From Bacillus sp. Marseille-Q3570 (GTDB lineage: Bacteria > Bacillota > Bacilli > Bacillales > Fictibacillaceae), in contig NZ_CAMGYZ010000007.1 of NCBI RefSeq assembly GCF_946151055.1, positions 124,001 to 188,000 on the forward strand: a DNA stretch of 64,000 nt, in the 5' to 3' direction. The translations under genes and the position numbers were made by a program. The notes under the pieces are model-generated. The model was not told where the DNA came from, did no database searches, and saw only the letters and a program-made list of their open reading frames with translations. Numbering within the stretch: position 1 is the first letter of the stretch; each line of letters starts with the position of its first letter. This document shows, one piece after another, positions 7,697 through 16,555 of this stretch.

Positions 7697-9508
7697 ATGG
7701 ATAAAGCAGTGTATGAAAATCGTGAACGGAATTCGAAGAACGCCATTACGATCATTACCATAATAGGTTGGCTGTTAGTCATCTTTAGTCTCTTCCACTT
7801 ACATAACATAAATGACATCTGGTCTTTCACACTGCTGGTCGGGTTTTTATTCATTACCGAGCTATACCCGATACCGGTCTGGAAGAGCAGCACGTCACTT
7901 AGTTTTCCACTGATTTATACGATCGTTCTCATTCATGGAACCTGGATGGGTCTCGTAACGCTAGTTGTCGTCAGTTTTACAGTCAACTTGCTCAAGAGAA
8001 GGCGTATTGAGCTTGTTTGGTTCAATCCAGCTCAACTCGCATTGACGCTGGTGCTCGCTCATTTTTTAACAGATGCAACACTTTTTTTGACAGGGATAGG
8101 TGCAGAGAACCCTGGTTATTATTACTATCAATTATTGATATTCACTCTTGGTTTTTATATCATCAACAATTTGTTAATTGATATGATTTTACTATTACGA
8201 CCACAAACCTACCTTTTTAAAGATTGGAAGAACAAGATGATCAGGGAAACCGTGATCGTCATCATTTCAATCATTTATCTTGTAATGATGCTTGTTTTAG
8301 CAGAGCAAAACAGGGGCGGAGTAGTGGACTTCTTTTCATTCCTGTTCTTCTTTTCTCCTCTGGTAGCAGCGTCAATCATCAGTGCGTTCATTTACCGATT
8401 GAATCGGGAGAAGAATCGTTTCAAGGCACTGGTATCCCTTACGAAAGAACTGAACAGGACACTTCCTTCCGAAAATTGGGTTTATTCTGTAGAAAAGTGG
8501 ATCGATGAATTCATTCAAACGGATGCAACCTTGTTTATTGTAAAAGAGCATGACGAATGGAAAGGTTCCGTGAAGAAAGGCAGTATCAGTGAGGGAATCG
8601 AGAAGTCATTCGAGCAAGAGTGGTTCAAACGATTGGATGAAGCGGTTTACTTTTCATCTCGAAAAGATGTTCCGGAAGGATTGAGTGGTTATTTGGCATC
8701 ATCCATTCGTTCTGTGGTCATCACCCCTCTAAGGGTAGAAAATGAAACCGTGGGCGTTTTATTAGTCGGGAAAGAAAATAATAAACTATACCAAACGACG
8801 GATATTCAATTTTTGTCTACTTTAGCAAATCAACTTGCTGTTATAATAAAGACGAGGAACTTGTTTGCGGAAAGAGAACAGCGAATCGTTTTGGAAGAAC
8901 GAAACCGTATCGCCAGGGAAATTCATGACGGAATCGCACAGTCCCTTGCAGGTGCAGTCATGAAGCTGGAATCATCGAAACGATTGAAAGCAGGGGAAAA
9001 AGAGAAAATGCAGCTTGTCAATGAAAGCATCCTTAAACTGAGAGGGAGCCTTCATGAAGTACGGGAATCCATTTATGCGTTACGGCCGACGCCTAGCGAA
9101 AAGTTTGGGATGGTTGAAGCGGTTCGCGCAAAAGCGGAAGAAGTAATGGACGATTTCGACCTGAGTGTATCGATACGGACTCGTGGTGATACGAAAGAAG
9201 TTTCCCCCCATATAGAAAAGAACGTCTACGAGGTTGTAGCAGAAGCTTTACAAAATGCAGGGAAACATTCAGATGCTTCATCGGTGGATGTAATGATCAG
9301 GTATTGCAGGGAACATGTGATTATCCGGATCACAGATGACGGAAAAGGGTTTCTTTTGTATGAAGCCTTGTTAAAAGCGAAGGCTCAAGCTCATTATGGC
9401 ATCATGAACATGAACGATTTAGCGGATCAAATTGATGCCTCGCTGAAAATAAATAGTACACCAGGGAAAGGAACTGAAATCCTTATGGTTGTACCAGTAT
9501 CAAATTGA
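7697..9508 (+). CDS. Membrane-bound GAF sensor histidine kinase (NarL-type partner)
   Basis: About 603 residues. ATG 7697 lies 9 nt after CAGGAG; the TTG at 7691 is too close. Residues about 15-240 form six to eight transmembrane helices (MASE-like sensor), about 255-390 a GAF-like domain, then a HisKA_3 dimerisation box REIHDGIAQSLAG with phospho-acceptor His410, and a HATPase_c domain (EALQNAGKHSDA N-box, DDGKGF G-box). This is the NarX/DesK/LiaS class. The response regulator gene follows after 18 bp. The stimulus is unknown. Confidence 0.85.
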   Translation: MDKAVYENRERNSKNAITIITIIGWLLVIFSLFHLHNINDIWSFTLLVGFLFITELYPIPVWKSSTSLSFPLIYTIVLIHGTWMGLVTLVVVSFTVNLLKRRRIELVWFNPAQLALTLVLAHFLTDATLFLTGIGAENPGYYYYQLLIFTLGFYIINNLLIDMILLLRPQTYLFKDWKNKMIRETVIVIISIIYLVMMLVLAEQNRGGVVDFFSFLFFFSPLVAASIISAFIYRLNREKNRFKALVSLTKELNRTLPSENWVYSVEKWIDEFIQTDATLFIVKEHDEWKGSVKKGSISEGIEKSFEQEWFKRLDEAVYFSSRKDVPEGLSGYLASSIRSVVITPLRVENETVGVLLVGKENNKLYQTTDIQFLSTLANQLAVIIKTRNLFAEREQRIVLEERNRIAREIHDGIAQSLAGAVMKLESSKRLKAGEKEKMQLVNESILKLRGSLHEVRESIYALRPTPSEKFGMVEAVRAKAEEVMDDFDLSVSIRTRGDTKEVSPHIEKNVYEVVAEALQNAGKHSDASSVDVMIRYCREHVIIRITDDGKGFLLYEALLKAKAQAHYGIMNMNDLADQIDASLKINSTPGKGTEILMVVPVSN

Positions 9509-9526
9509 TGTGGAGGAGACTCAACT

Positions 9527-10168
9527 ATGATCAAAGTTTTGTTAATCGATGATCATGCGATTTTGAGAGATGGATTGAAGAATATCATTGCTATTGAAGA
9601 GGATATTGCTGTTGTTGGAGAATTGACCTCAGGTGAAGAGTTTCTAGAAACGATCGAAACGACTGAACCTGATGTGATTCTGATGGATATCAATTTACCA
9701 GACAAAAATGGAATTGAGCTTACTAGTATAGTAAAAAGAACATTTCCGAAATGTAAAGTTTTGATTTTGACGATGTACAAGCATGATGAGTACTTCATGT
9801 CTGCTTTAAAAGCAGGTGCAGATGGATATATCCTGAAAGATGCGCCTTCTGAAGAGGTCATTGAAGCGATCCATTCGGTAGCTGAAGGGAATTCGATCTT
9901 ACACCCGAGTATGGCTAAAAAGCTAGTGGATTATCATCAAAAGAAAAATCAGACTAGCCCAAATGGAAAAGATTTAACTGATCGAGAGAAAGATGTGTTG
10001 ATCTGCCTTGTGGAAGGATTGAGTAATAAAGATATTGCAGAACGCCTGTATATCAGTGATAAGACGGTTAAAATCCATGTGAGCAATATCTTGAAGAAGC
10101 TTGAAGTGAAAAGCCGATCCCAGGCGATCATCTATGCCGTTCAAAATCAAATCGTCCCATTACCTTAA
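9527..10168 (+). CDS. NarL/LuxR-family response regulator
   Basis: A 213-residue protein with a receiver domain (IDDH acidic pocket near residues 7-10, phospho-acceptor Asp54 in LMDIN, conserved Lys in YILKDA) and a C-terminal LuxR-type helix-turn-helix (DLTDREKDVLICL, NKDIAERLYISDKTVKIHV). GGAGGAG precedes the ATG. It is the cognate regulator of the kinase just upstream and presumably a DNA-binding transcription factor; its targets are not evident from the window. A strong terminator ends the operon. Confidence 0.88.
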   Translation: MIKVLLIDDHAILRDGLKNIIAIEEDIAVVGELTSGEEFLETIETTEPDVILMDINLPDKNGIELTSIVKRTFPKCKVLILTMYKHDEYFMSALKAGADGYILKDAPSEEVIEAIHSVAEGNSILHPSMAKKLVDYHQKKNQTSPNGKDLTDREKDVLICLVEGLSNKDIAERLYISDKTVKIHVSNILKKLEVKSRSQAIIYAVQNQIVPLP

Positions 10169-10190
10169 AACGAATAATCGAAAGACAGAC

Positions 10191-10230
10191 CTGAATAGAG
10201 ATAGTTAATTCTCTGTTCAGGTTTTTTTGC
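10191..10230 (+). terminator. Intrinsic terminator of the two-component operon
   Basis: ACCTGAATAGAGA pairs with TCTCTGTTCAGGT, followed by seven T. Confidence 0.85.
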
Positions 10231-10284
10231 TGTGGTTCCGGTTTAGGTGCGCTGCTTTTCAAGGACATTTGACGAGCAAAGGGG

Positions 10285-10710
10285 GAAGAGGATAGGAAGG
10301 TGTGCTGAATATATGAAAAAAGAAAAAGGATGAATGGATGTATTCAGGAAGGTGTGCTGAATACATGAAAAACGAAAAACCACGAGCTGATGTATTCAGG
10401 AAGGTGTACTGAATACATGAAAAATAAAAAAACACGAATTGATGTATTCAGGAAGGTGTGCTGAATATATGAAAAAAGAAAAAGGATGAATGGATGTATT
10501 CAGGAAGGTGTGCTGAATACATGAAAAAAGAAAAACCATGAATTGATGTATTCAGGAAGGTGTGCTGAATACATGAAAAACGAAAAACCACGAGTTGATG
10601 TATTCAGGAAGGTGTGCTGAATACATGAAAAACGAAAAACCACGAGTTGATGTATTCAGGAAGGTGTGCTGAATACATGAAAAATACAAAAACACGAATT
10701 GATGTCCTCA
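10285..10710 (+). repeat. Tandem array R2-1: eight 52-bp hairpin units
   Basis: Unit starts fall at 10285 (degenerate), 10337, 10389, 10441, 10493, 10545, 10597, 10649 and 10701 (truncated): an exact 52-bp period. Each full unit contains ATGTATTCAG, a 9-nt loop (GAAGGTGTG), CTGAATACAT, then an A-rich 22-nt linker. The stem is a perfect 10-bp inverted repeat. Linkers vary slightly between units (CGAAAAACCACGAG, AGAAAAAGGATGAA and similar). No protein is encoded: 52 is not a multiple of three and each frame stops within a unit. From 10,711 to 10,930 nothing further is recognised. Confidence 0.9.
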
Positions 10711-10933
10711 GGAATCGGTTCCATGTCAATGAAAGGGATACGAGGTAACAAAGTAGAACGATTATCACTCGTTTTTCGAAAACGATAAAAAAAGAAACAG
10801 AATCCATTTATACCACCAAAAACGCTTCTTCAAAAATTACTTCACTCTTCCAGCAAGAACCTTAAACATCACGACCTCAAAAGACCACCTCATTTAATTT
10901 GTGACTATTGGAATAATTCTGATTTTTATGTTG

Positions 10934-10949
10934 AAATCATATATGATTT
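10934..10949. promoter_or_regulatory. 16-bp palindrome upstream of the GntR gene (candidate operator)
   Basis: AAATCATATATGATTT is a perfect palindrome 17 bp before ATG 10966. GntR/FadR regulators bind short palindromes of this size and are often autoregulated, so this is a candidate operator. AT-rich palindromes also occur by chance. Confidence 0.4.
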
Positions 10950-10965
10950 TATATATTATGAATTT

Positions 10966-11625
10966 ATGAAAGCGCTTAACTCTAAATCCATGAATAAGCA
11001 ACAATTTGCGTATAAGCTTTTGCGTGCTCGTATTCTTGATGGGACATATGGACCTGGATATCGGATTGTGATCGACCAGATTGCTAGGGAAATAGAAACC
11101 AGTGCTATTCCAATAAGGGAAGCACTCCGGCAGCTTGAGTCGGATGGATTGATCCAATTCAAACCTTACAGCGGTGCCATCGTTACACCTATCAATGAAA
11201 ACGAATATTTGGAGACGTTATCGGTTCTCGCGGTTATCGAAGGTTATGCTACTGCAATCAGCGGTCAACACTTTCCGATTGATCGAATTTCTGATCTTGA
11301 GAAAACCAATCAATCTATGAAACAAGCGCTGGAGGAACTTGATTTCGTATCTTTCGGTAAGTATAACCGAGCGTTCCATGGACTTACATACGAGTATTGT
11401 GAAAACAAATACCTCGTCGAAAATATCAAATCAACATGGAAACGCCTCGATTCAATCCGGAGAGCAGGCTCTGCATTCATGCCGGTCCGTGCTAGAGAAT
11501 CAGTCTTGGAGCACGAAGAGATCATACGCTTACTCGAACAAAGGGCAGACCCTGGAAAGATCGAAGCCTTCGTTCGGGAACACAAACTGAATACTGTCAA
11601 ATCGTTTTATCATCAAAGGCATTGA
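10966..11625 (+). CDS. GntR/FadR-family regulator of the hydroxyphenylacetate operon
   Basis: 219 residues: a winged helix-turn-helix (about residues 10-75, with TSAIPIREALRQLESDGLIQF as the recognition region) and an all-helical FCD effector domain (about 85-215, metal/ligand-type His and Asp-Asn residues). It probably represses or activates the aromatic catabolic operon that starts 120 bp downstream, with 4-hydroxyphenylacetate or an intermediate as inducer; the link is by position. No convincing Shine-Dalgarno sequence precedes ATG 10966, and ATG 10990 is an alternative start. Confidence 0.8.
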   Translation: MKALNSKSMNKQQFAYKLLRARILDGTYGPGYRIVIDQIAREIETSAIPIREALRQLESDGLIQFKPYSGAIVTPINENEYLETLSVLAVIEGYATAISGQHFPIDRISDLEKTNQSMKQALEELDFVSFGKYNRAFHGLTYEYCENKYLVENIKSTWKRLDSIRRAGSAFMPVRARESVLEHEEIIRLLEQRADPGKIEAFVREHKLNTVKSFYHQRH

Positions 11626-11744
11626 TCAGAACTTTGAAAATGAAAAGGAAGGAGCTGTACTCATTCTTCGTTTTACACTGTTCACGATTTGCAAGACCCG
11701 CCTGACTATTCAGGACTGAACACATTCAAAAAGGAGATGTAGTG

Positions 11745-12674
11745 ATGTCAAAGTTAGATGAGTTGAAACAACAGTTAAGAGGATCGATCGCCCCGATCAT
11801 CACCCCGTTCAAGGAAGATGATGCTGTTGATCATGATACGTTGAAAGATTTGATCAACTGGCATATTGAAAGCGGATCACATGGGATTTCAGTGACTGGT
11901 ACCACGGGGGAACCTAGCTCTCTGACACTCGAGGAAAGAGTAGAAGTCATGGAGACAGCAATGAAAACAGTGAATGGCAGGGTTCCATTCGTGCCAGGGA
12001 CAGGTTCTACCAATCACCAAGAAACGCTATACCTCACAAAGAAAGCGAAAGAAATTGGAGCGGACGCAGCAATGGTCATCGTTCCATACTACAACAAGCC
12101 CTCACAACATGCGCTTTACAAACATTTCAAAACGATCGCAGACACCGTAGATATTCCAATCATCATTTATAACATACCAGGACGTACAGCAGTCAATATG
12201 GACGTGAAAACAATCGCAAGACTGAACGAGGATTGCGAGAACATCATCGGAATCAAAGAATCAAATAAAGATTTTGAGCATGTCAATCGTGTGCTGCTCA
12301 ATTGCGGCAGGGACTTCTTGCTCTATTCTGGAATCGAACTGCTCTGTTACCCGATGCTCGCAATCGGCGGCGCGGGATATATCAGTGCAACTGCGAACAT
12401 CATGCCAGGAAGGGTAGCGGATGTGTATAACTACTGGGCGAACGGAGATGTCGCAAAAGCACAGGAACTTCACTATGACTTGATGCCGTTGAATGATGTC
12501 CTGTTCAAGGATACAAACCCAGCTCCTCTCAAAGCGGCACTCGGAATGATGAATCGCATCCACCCGAACCTGCGCTTGCCTATGGATCTGCCTAGCGAGG
12601 AATTACAAAAGGAAATTCGCTCAGTATTGGATCACTATGGTTTATTATCTAAAAATGTTGGGAGTCATGCGTAA
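11745..12674 (+). CDS. DapA-family aldolase, probable 2,4-dihydroxyhept-2-ene-1,7-dioate aldolase role
   Basis: 309 residues of the dihydrodipicolinate synthase / N-acetylneuraminate lyase TIM-barrel family: GTTGEPSSL near residues 50-58, Schiff-base Lys171 in IGIKES, catalytic Tyr in IIYNIPGRT. Its place as first gene of an hpa operon implies a pyruvate-forming aldolase step of homoprotocatechuate degradation rather than lysine synthesis, substituting for class II HpaI; this is inference. ATG 11745 is 8 nt after AAGGAG. The stop overlaps the hpaG start by one base (TAATG), showing translational coupling. Confidence 0.7.
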   Translation: MSKLDELKQQLRGSIAPIITPFKEDDAVDHDTLKDLINWHIESGSHGISVTGTTGEPSSLTLEERVEVMETAMKTVNGRVPFVPGTGSTNHQETLYLTKKAKEIGADAAMVIVPYYNKPSQHALYKHFKTIADTVDIPIIIYNIPGRTAVNMDVKTIARLNEDCENIIGIKESNKDFEHVNRVLLNCGRDFLLYSGIELLCYPMLAIGGAGYISATANIMPGRVADVYNYWANGDVAKAQELHYDLMPLNDVLFKDTNPAPLKAALGMMNRIHPNLRLPMDLPSEELQKEIRSVLDHYGLLSKNVGSHA

Positions 12675-13468
12675 TGAGACATGCACGTTTTATCGTTGAA
12701 GGCAGAGAACAATCTGGAACAGTCGTCGATGGAAAAATCCAATCCTCCTCTGGAAAAGTATATGAGGAAAGTGAAATCGATGTATGGTTAGCACCATTCA
12801 AGCCGAATAAGATGGTCGGACTAGCATTGAACTATGCGGATCATGCTGATGAATTAGGGCTCGAAAAGCCGAAGGAACCAGTGTTGTTCATCAAGCCGAA
12901 CTCTTCGATCGTCGGGCATAAGTCTCCTGTCTACTATCCGGATGGTGCGACATATATGCACTATGAAAATGAATTGGCAGTGGTCATCGGTAAAGAAGGA
13001 CGCAATATCAAGAAAGAAGATGCAATGGATTATGTCAAAGGATATACGATCGCCAATGATGTGACTGTACGGGATTTCGTCAACAACATGTACCGCCCGC
13101 CGGTAAGGGCAAAAGGACATGACACGTTCGGGCCGATGGGGCCATATTTCGTCGATAAGGAAGACATCCCGGATGTGAACAATGTCGAGTTGCGTTCTTA
13201 CGTAAATGGAGAACTTCGCCAGCAAGGGAATACGAAGGACTTGATTTATGGAATCGAAGAACTGATCGAATTCATCAGCTCCTTCATGACACTTGAGGAG
13301 AACGACGTCATCTGGACTGGAACGCCGAAAGGGATTTCTCACGTTTATCCAGGGGATCATGTACGTCTCGAAATCGATTACCTGGGGGCTTTGGAAAACG
13401 ATATTTTAGATGGCAGAACAGATCAGGTTACGGCAGGAGGTACCGGGAATGCAAAAGCCAACAGTTAA
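12674..13468 (+). CDS. hpaG: HpaG-type isomerase/decarboxylase (FAH family)
   Basis: 264 residues with the fumarylacetoacetate-hydrolase fold: GLALNYADHADELG, the metal-binding YENELAVVIG and NDVTVRDF segments, and a C-terminal GTPKGISHVYPGD. In homoprotocatechuate catabolism HpaG decarboxylates and isomerises 5-carboxymethyl-2-oxohex-3-ene-1,7-dioate. E. coli HpaG is a tandem of two such domains; this is a single-domain version. The 3' end overlaps hpaE by about 20 bp. The enzyme name rests on operon context, because FAH proteins are functionally diverse. Confidence 0.75.
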   Translation: MRHARFIVEGREQSGTVVDGKIQSSSGKVYEESEIDVWLAPFKPNKMVGLALNYADHADELGLEKPKEPVLFIKPNSSIVGHKSPVYYPDGATYMHYENELAVVIGKEGRNIKKEDAMDYVKGYTIANDVTVRDFVNNMYRPPVRAKGHDTFGPMGPYFVDKEDIPDVNNVELRSYVNGELRQQGNTKDLIYGIEELIEFISSFMTLEENDVIWTGTPKGISHVYPGDHVRLEIDYLGALENDILDGRTDQVTAGGTGNAKANS

Positions 13469-14966
13469 AGACCCGATCAAGCTTTATATCAACGGTACAT
13501 TCCAGGATGCAAGAAGCGCCCAAACATTTGAAAACCTCAGCCCGTTGACAGGGAAAGCGTTGAACCATGTTGCTGAAGGTGATAAAGAAGATATCGAGTT
13601 CGCTGTCGATGCAGCGAAGGAGGCTTTCCGAAATGGCCCATGGGGATCGATGAAAGTCAATGAACGTCTGGAATACATCTATAAAATTGCGGATCTCATC
13701 GATGAGCATATCGAAGAAATCGCTCACCTTGAATCTCTTGATACAGGGCTTCCGATCAAGCAAACGAAAAAAATGACCTCCCGTGCAGCGGCTAACTTCA
13801 GGTTTTATGCGGAAATGGTGAAGAACCGGATGGTCGGCGATGCATATCAGGTGGATGATGAATTCTTGAATTATACCGTTCAAAAGCCTGTCGGTGTGGC
13901 TGGATTGATCACGCCGTGGAATGCACCGTTCATGTTGGAAACGTGGAAGGTGGCGCCAGCCCTAGCAACTGGGAACACGGTTGTATTGAAACCAGCGGAA
14001 TGGTCTCCTCTTACAGCAAATAAGCTGGCAGAAATCATTGACGAAGCAGGCTTGCCGAGCGGAGTGTTCAACGTCGTTCACGGATTCGGAGAAACCGCTG
14101 GCGCTTCGCTTGTGGCACATCCAGATGTACAACTCATTTCTTTTACAGGTGAAACGACGACTGGATCTGAAATCATGCGTAATGGGGCAGCAAGTTTGAA
14201 ACGCTTCTCCATGGAGCTTGGCGGCAAATCCCCGATCATCGTTTTTGAAGATGCGGATATCGAAAGGGCCCTCGATGCATGTGTGTGGGGGATCTTCTCC
14301 TTCAATGGAGAACGTTGTACTGCTAACTCGCGTCTGTTCCTACAGGAATCAGTAGCAGATTCCTTCATCGAACGGTTGAAGGAAAGAGTATCGAATATCA
14401 TCGTCGGTGATCCGATGGATATGGAGACAGAAGTTGGTCCGCTTGTCCATAAAGAACACTACAACAGAGTGAAAAATTACCTTGCGATTGCAGCTCAAGA
14501 AGGAGCGGAGCTTTATCATGGAAAGATTCCACCAGGACTTGAAGATGGCAATTTTGTAGCACCGACATTGCTTTTGAATGTGAAAAATGACATGCGTGTC
14601 GCCCAAGAAGAAATCTTTGGTCCAGTCTTGTCTGTCATCACATTTAAAACAGAAGAAGAAGTCATTCAGCAGGCGAATGATATCCGTTATGGTCTTGCTG
14701 GATACGTGTGGACGAACGACATGAAAAAAGGTCATCGGGTCGCTCAAGCAGTAGAGGCAGGCATGCTGTGGGTGAACTCACAGAACGTCCGGGACCTTCG
14801 TATCCCATTCGGAGGTTCGAAACATTCGGGTATCGGGCGTGAAGGCGGACATTACGCATTCGAATTTTACACAGAAATGAAAGTGATCCATGTTTCGATG
14901 GGGGAGCATCATATCCCGCAGTTCGGAAAGAAATCATTGACATCCTCATCGTCACAGCAACAATGA
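13449..14966 (+). CDS. hpaE: 5-carboxymethyl-2-hydroxymuconate semialdehyde dehydrogenase
   Basis: Starting at ATG 13449, behind AGGAGG (13436-13441), gives 505 residues of the aldehyde dehydrogenase superfamily: TPWNAP and KPAEWSP cofactor motifs, GETTTGSEIM glycine-rich segment, general base Glu256 in MELGGKSP and nucleophile Cys290 in NGERCTANS. It would oxidise the ring-cleavage semialdehyde with NAD+. The longer frame from 13410 lacks a ribosome binding site and overlaps hpaG further. A 100-bp gap separates it from hpaB, with no terminator seen. Confidence 0.85.
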   Translation: MQKPTVKDPIKLYINGTFQDARSAQTFENLSPLTGKALNHVAEGDKEDIEFAVDAAKEAFRNGPWGSMKVNERLEYIYKIADLIDEHIEEIAHLESLDTGLPIKQTKKMTSRAAANFRFYAEMVKNRMVGDAYQVDDEFLNYTVQKPVGVAGLITPWNAPFMLETWKVAPALATGNTVVLKPAEWSPLTANKLAEIIDEAGLPSGVFNVVHGFGETAGASLVAHPDVQLISFTGETTTGSEIMRNGAASLKRFSMELGGKSPIIVFEDADIERALDACVWGIFSFNGERCTANSRLFLQESVADSFIERLKERVSNIIVGDPMDMETEVGPLVHKEHYNRVKNYLAIAAQEGAELYHGKIPPGLEDGNFVAPTLLLNVKNDMRVAQEEIFGPVLSVITFKTEEEVIQQANDIRYGLAGYVWTNDMKKGHRVAQAVEAGMLWVNSQNVRDLRIPFGGSKHSGIGREGGHYAFEFYTEMKVIHVSMGEHHIPQFGKKSLTSSSSQQQ

Positions 14967-15067
14967 ACGAAAACCTCCGGCGAATGACACAACTGATACG
15001 CAGCCAGACTGATTTGTCGGTGAATGTATGAACAATTGAAATGATCAATTATTCAGGAGGGATCGGA

Positions 15068-16543
15068 TTGGGTGCACGTAATGGTAAACAATATATAGAA
15101 GGCTTGAAGGCCGCTGACAATAATGTATGGATTCATGGTGAACGAGTAAAGGATGTCACTGAACATCCAGCATTGAAAAATGTCATCAAATCAATGGCTG
15201 ACCTATTGGACCTTCAACATGAAAAGCCGGATGAGATGCTCTATACCTCTCCAACATCAGGTGAAAAGGTAGGATTGTCCTTCATAGCGCCGAAAACGAA
15301 AGAAGACCTGATGAAACGGAGCGGAATGTTCACTGAGTGGGCTCGTTATACCGGCGGAATGATGGGCCGGACACCAGACTACTTGAATACAAGTGTAATG
15401 GCATTCGGTACTGCTGGAAAATTTTTTGCGGAACAAGATCCGATGTTCGGTGAGAATGTCCGTAAGTATTATGATTATTGCCGAGAGAACGACGTTACAT
15501 TGACACACACATTGATCCATCCACAGGTCAACCGCTCGAAGATGCAGCATGAGCAGAAGGATCCTGGTATTTCAGCGCATATCGTTGAAAAGAACAAAGA
15601 TGGAATTGTCGTCAATGGTGCTCGTCTTCTAGCCACACAAGGTGGGATCACCGATGAAATCGTCGTCTTCCCATCGACATTGAATAAAGCTTCCACTGAT
15701 GATGATCCGTATGCAATGGCTTTTGCGATTCCTAACTACACAAAAGGCTTGAAATACGTTTGCCGTGAATCGTTCGACGTTGGACGTAACCAGTGGGATC
15801 ATCCTTTGAGTGCGAGATTCGAAGAAAGTGATGCGATCGTCATTTTCGATAATGTATTCGTTCCTTGGGAGCGTGTATTCGTGGCTGGAAACTCTGCAAT
15901 CTGTAATCGGACGTATGTCGAAACCAATGCAATGGTCCATATGACACATCAAGTCATTGCAAAAAATACAGCGAAGACCGAATTCGTCCTTGGCGTGATA
16001 CTGAGCATGATCGATGCAATCGGAATCGAGCGGTTCCAGCATGTTAAGGAAAAAGCATCTGAAGTGATGATCATTCTCGAAACGATGCGCTCTCATATGT
16101 TCCGTGCCGAACAGAATGCTTCCCTCGACAAGTATGGCAATATGACACCGGATTTTGCACCGTTGAATGCGGCTCGGAACTGGTATCCGAAGGTGTATCA
16201 GAGGATGGTCGAGATCGTACGTATCCTTGGTGCATCTGGTTTGATGGGGACACCTACACAGGATGACTTCAGCAATGAAGATATCGGAGAACTCGTCCAT
16301 CGCTATACACAGGGCGGACAGATCGATGGGTATGAAAAAGTCCAATTGTTCCGTCTCGCTTGGGATATTTCCCTAAGCTCATTTGGAGGCCGTCAAGCTT
16401 TATATGAATATTATTTCTTCGGAGACCCTGTCAGGATGTCGAACGTTTATTACGATGTCTATAACAAAGAGCCGTATAAAGAAATGGTCAAATCATTCCT
16501 TGATCGAGTCAAGCCGACTACGAATCAGAACGTGAACGTATAA
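15068..16543 (+). CDS. hpaB: 4-hydroxyphenylacetate 3-monooxygenase, oxygenase component
   Basis: TTG 15068, six bases after AGGAGGG, gives 491 residues beginning MGARNGKQYIEGL, typical for HpaB; the ATG at 15041 lies before the Shine-Dalgarno sequence and is rejected. The acyl-CoA-dehydrogenase-like flavin monooxygenase fold is indicated by TPDYLNTSVMAF, NGARLLATQGG, FDNVFVPWERVF and the C-terminal YTQGGQIDGYEKVQLFRLAWD. It hydroxylates 4-hydroxyphenylacetate to 3,4-dihydroxyphenylacetate using FADH2 supplied by a separate reductase (HpaC), which is not encoded in this window. Confidence 0.88.
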   Translation: MGARNGKQYIEGLKAADNNVWIHGERVKDVTEHPALKNVIKSMADLLDLQHEKPDEMLYTSPTSGEKVGLSFIAPKTKEDLMKRSGMFTEWARYTGGMMGRTPDYLNTSVMAFGTAGKFFAEQDPMFGENVRKYYDYCRENDVTLTHTLIHPQVNRSKMQHEQKDPGISAHIVEKNKDGIVVNGARLLATQGGITDEIVVFPSTLNKASTDDDPYAMAFAIPNYTKGLKYVCRESFDVGRNQWDHPLSARFEESDAIVIFDNVFVPWERVFVAGNSAICNRTYVETNAMVHMTHQVIAKNTAKTEFVLGVILSMIDAIGIERFQHVKEKASEVMIILETMRSHMFRAEQNASLDKYGNMTPDFAPLNAARNWYPKVYQRMVEIVRILGASGLMGTPTQDDFSNEDIGELVHRYTQGGQIDGYEKVQLFRLAWDISLSSFGGRQALYEYYFFGDPVRMSNVYYDVYNKEPYKEMVKSFLDRVKPTTNQNVNV

Positions 16544-16555
16544 GGGGGCGGAGAA

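Noticed and set aside
10285-10710. CRISPR array
   Set aside because: Period is constant, but the variable parts are related A-rich linkers of 14-22 nt rather than unique spacers, the repeated part is a simple hairpin, and there are no cas genes.
11701-11714. CCTGACTATTCAGG inverted repeat before the aldolase gene as GntR operator
   Set aside because: Arms are only 5 bp and do not match the palindrome at 10934, so evidence is too thin to annotate.
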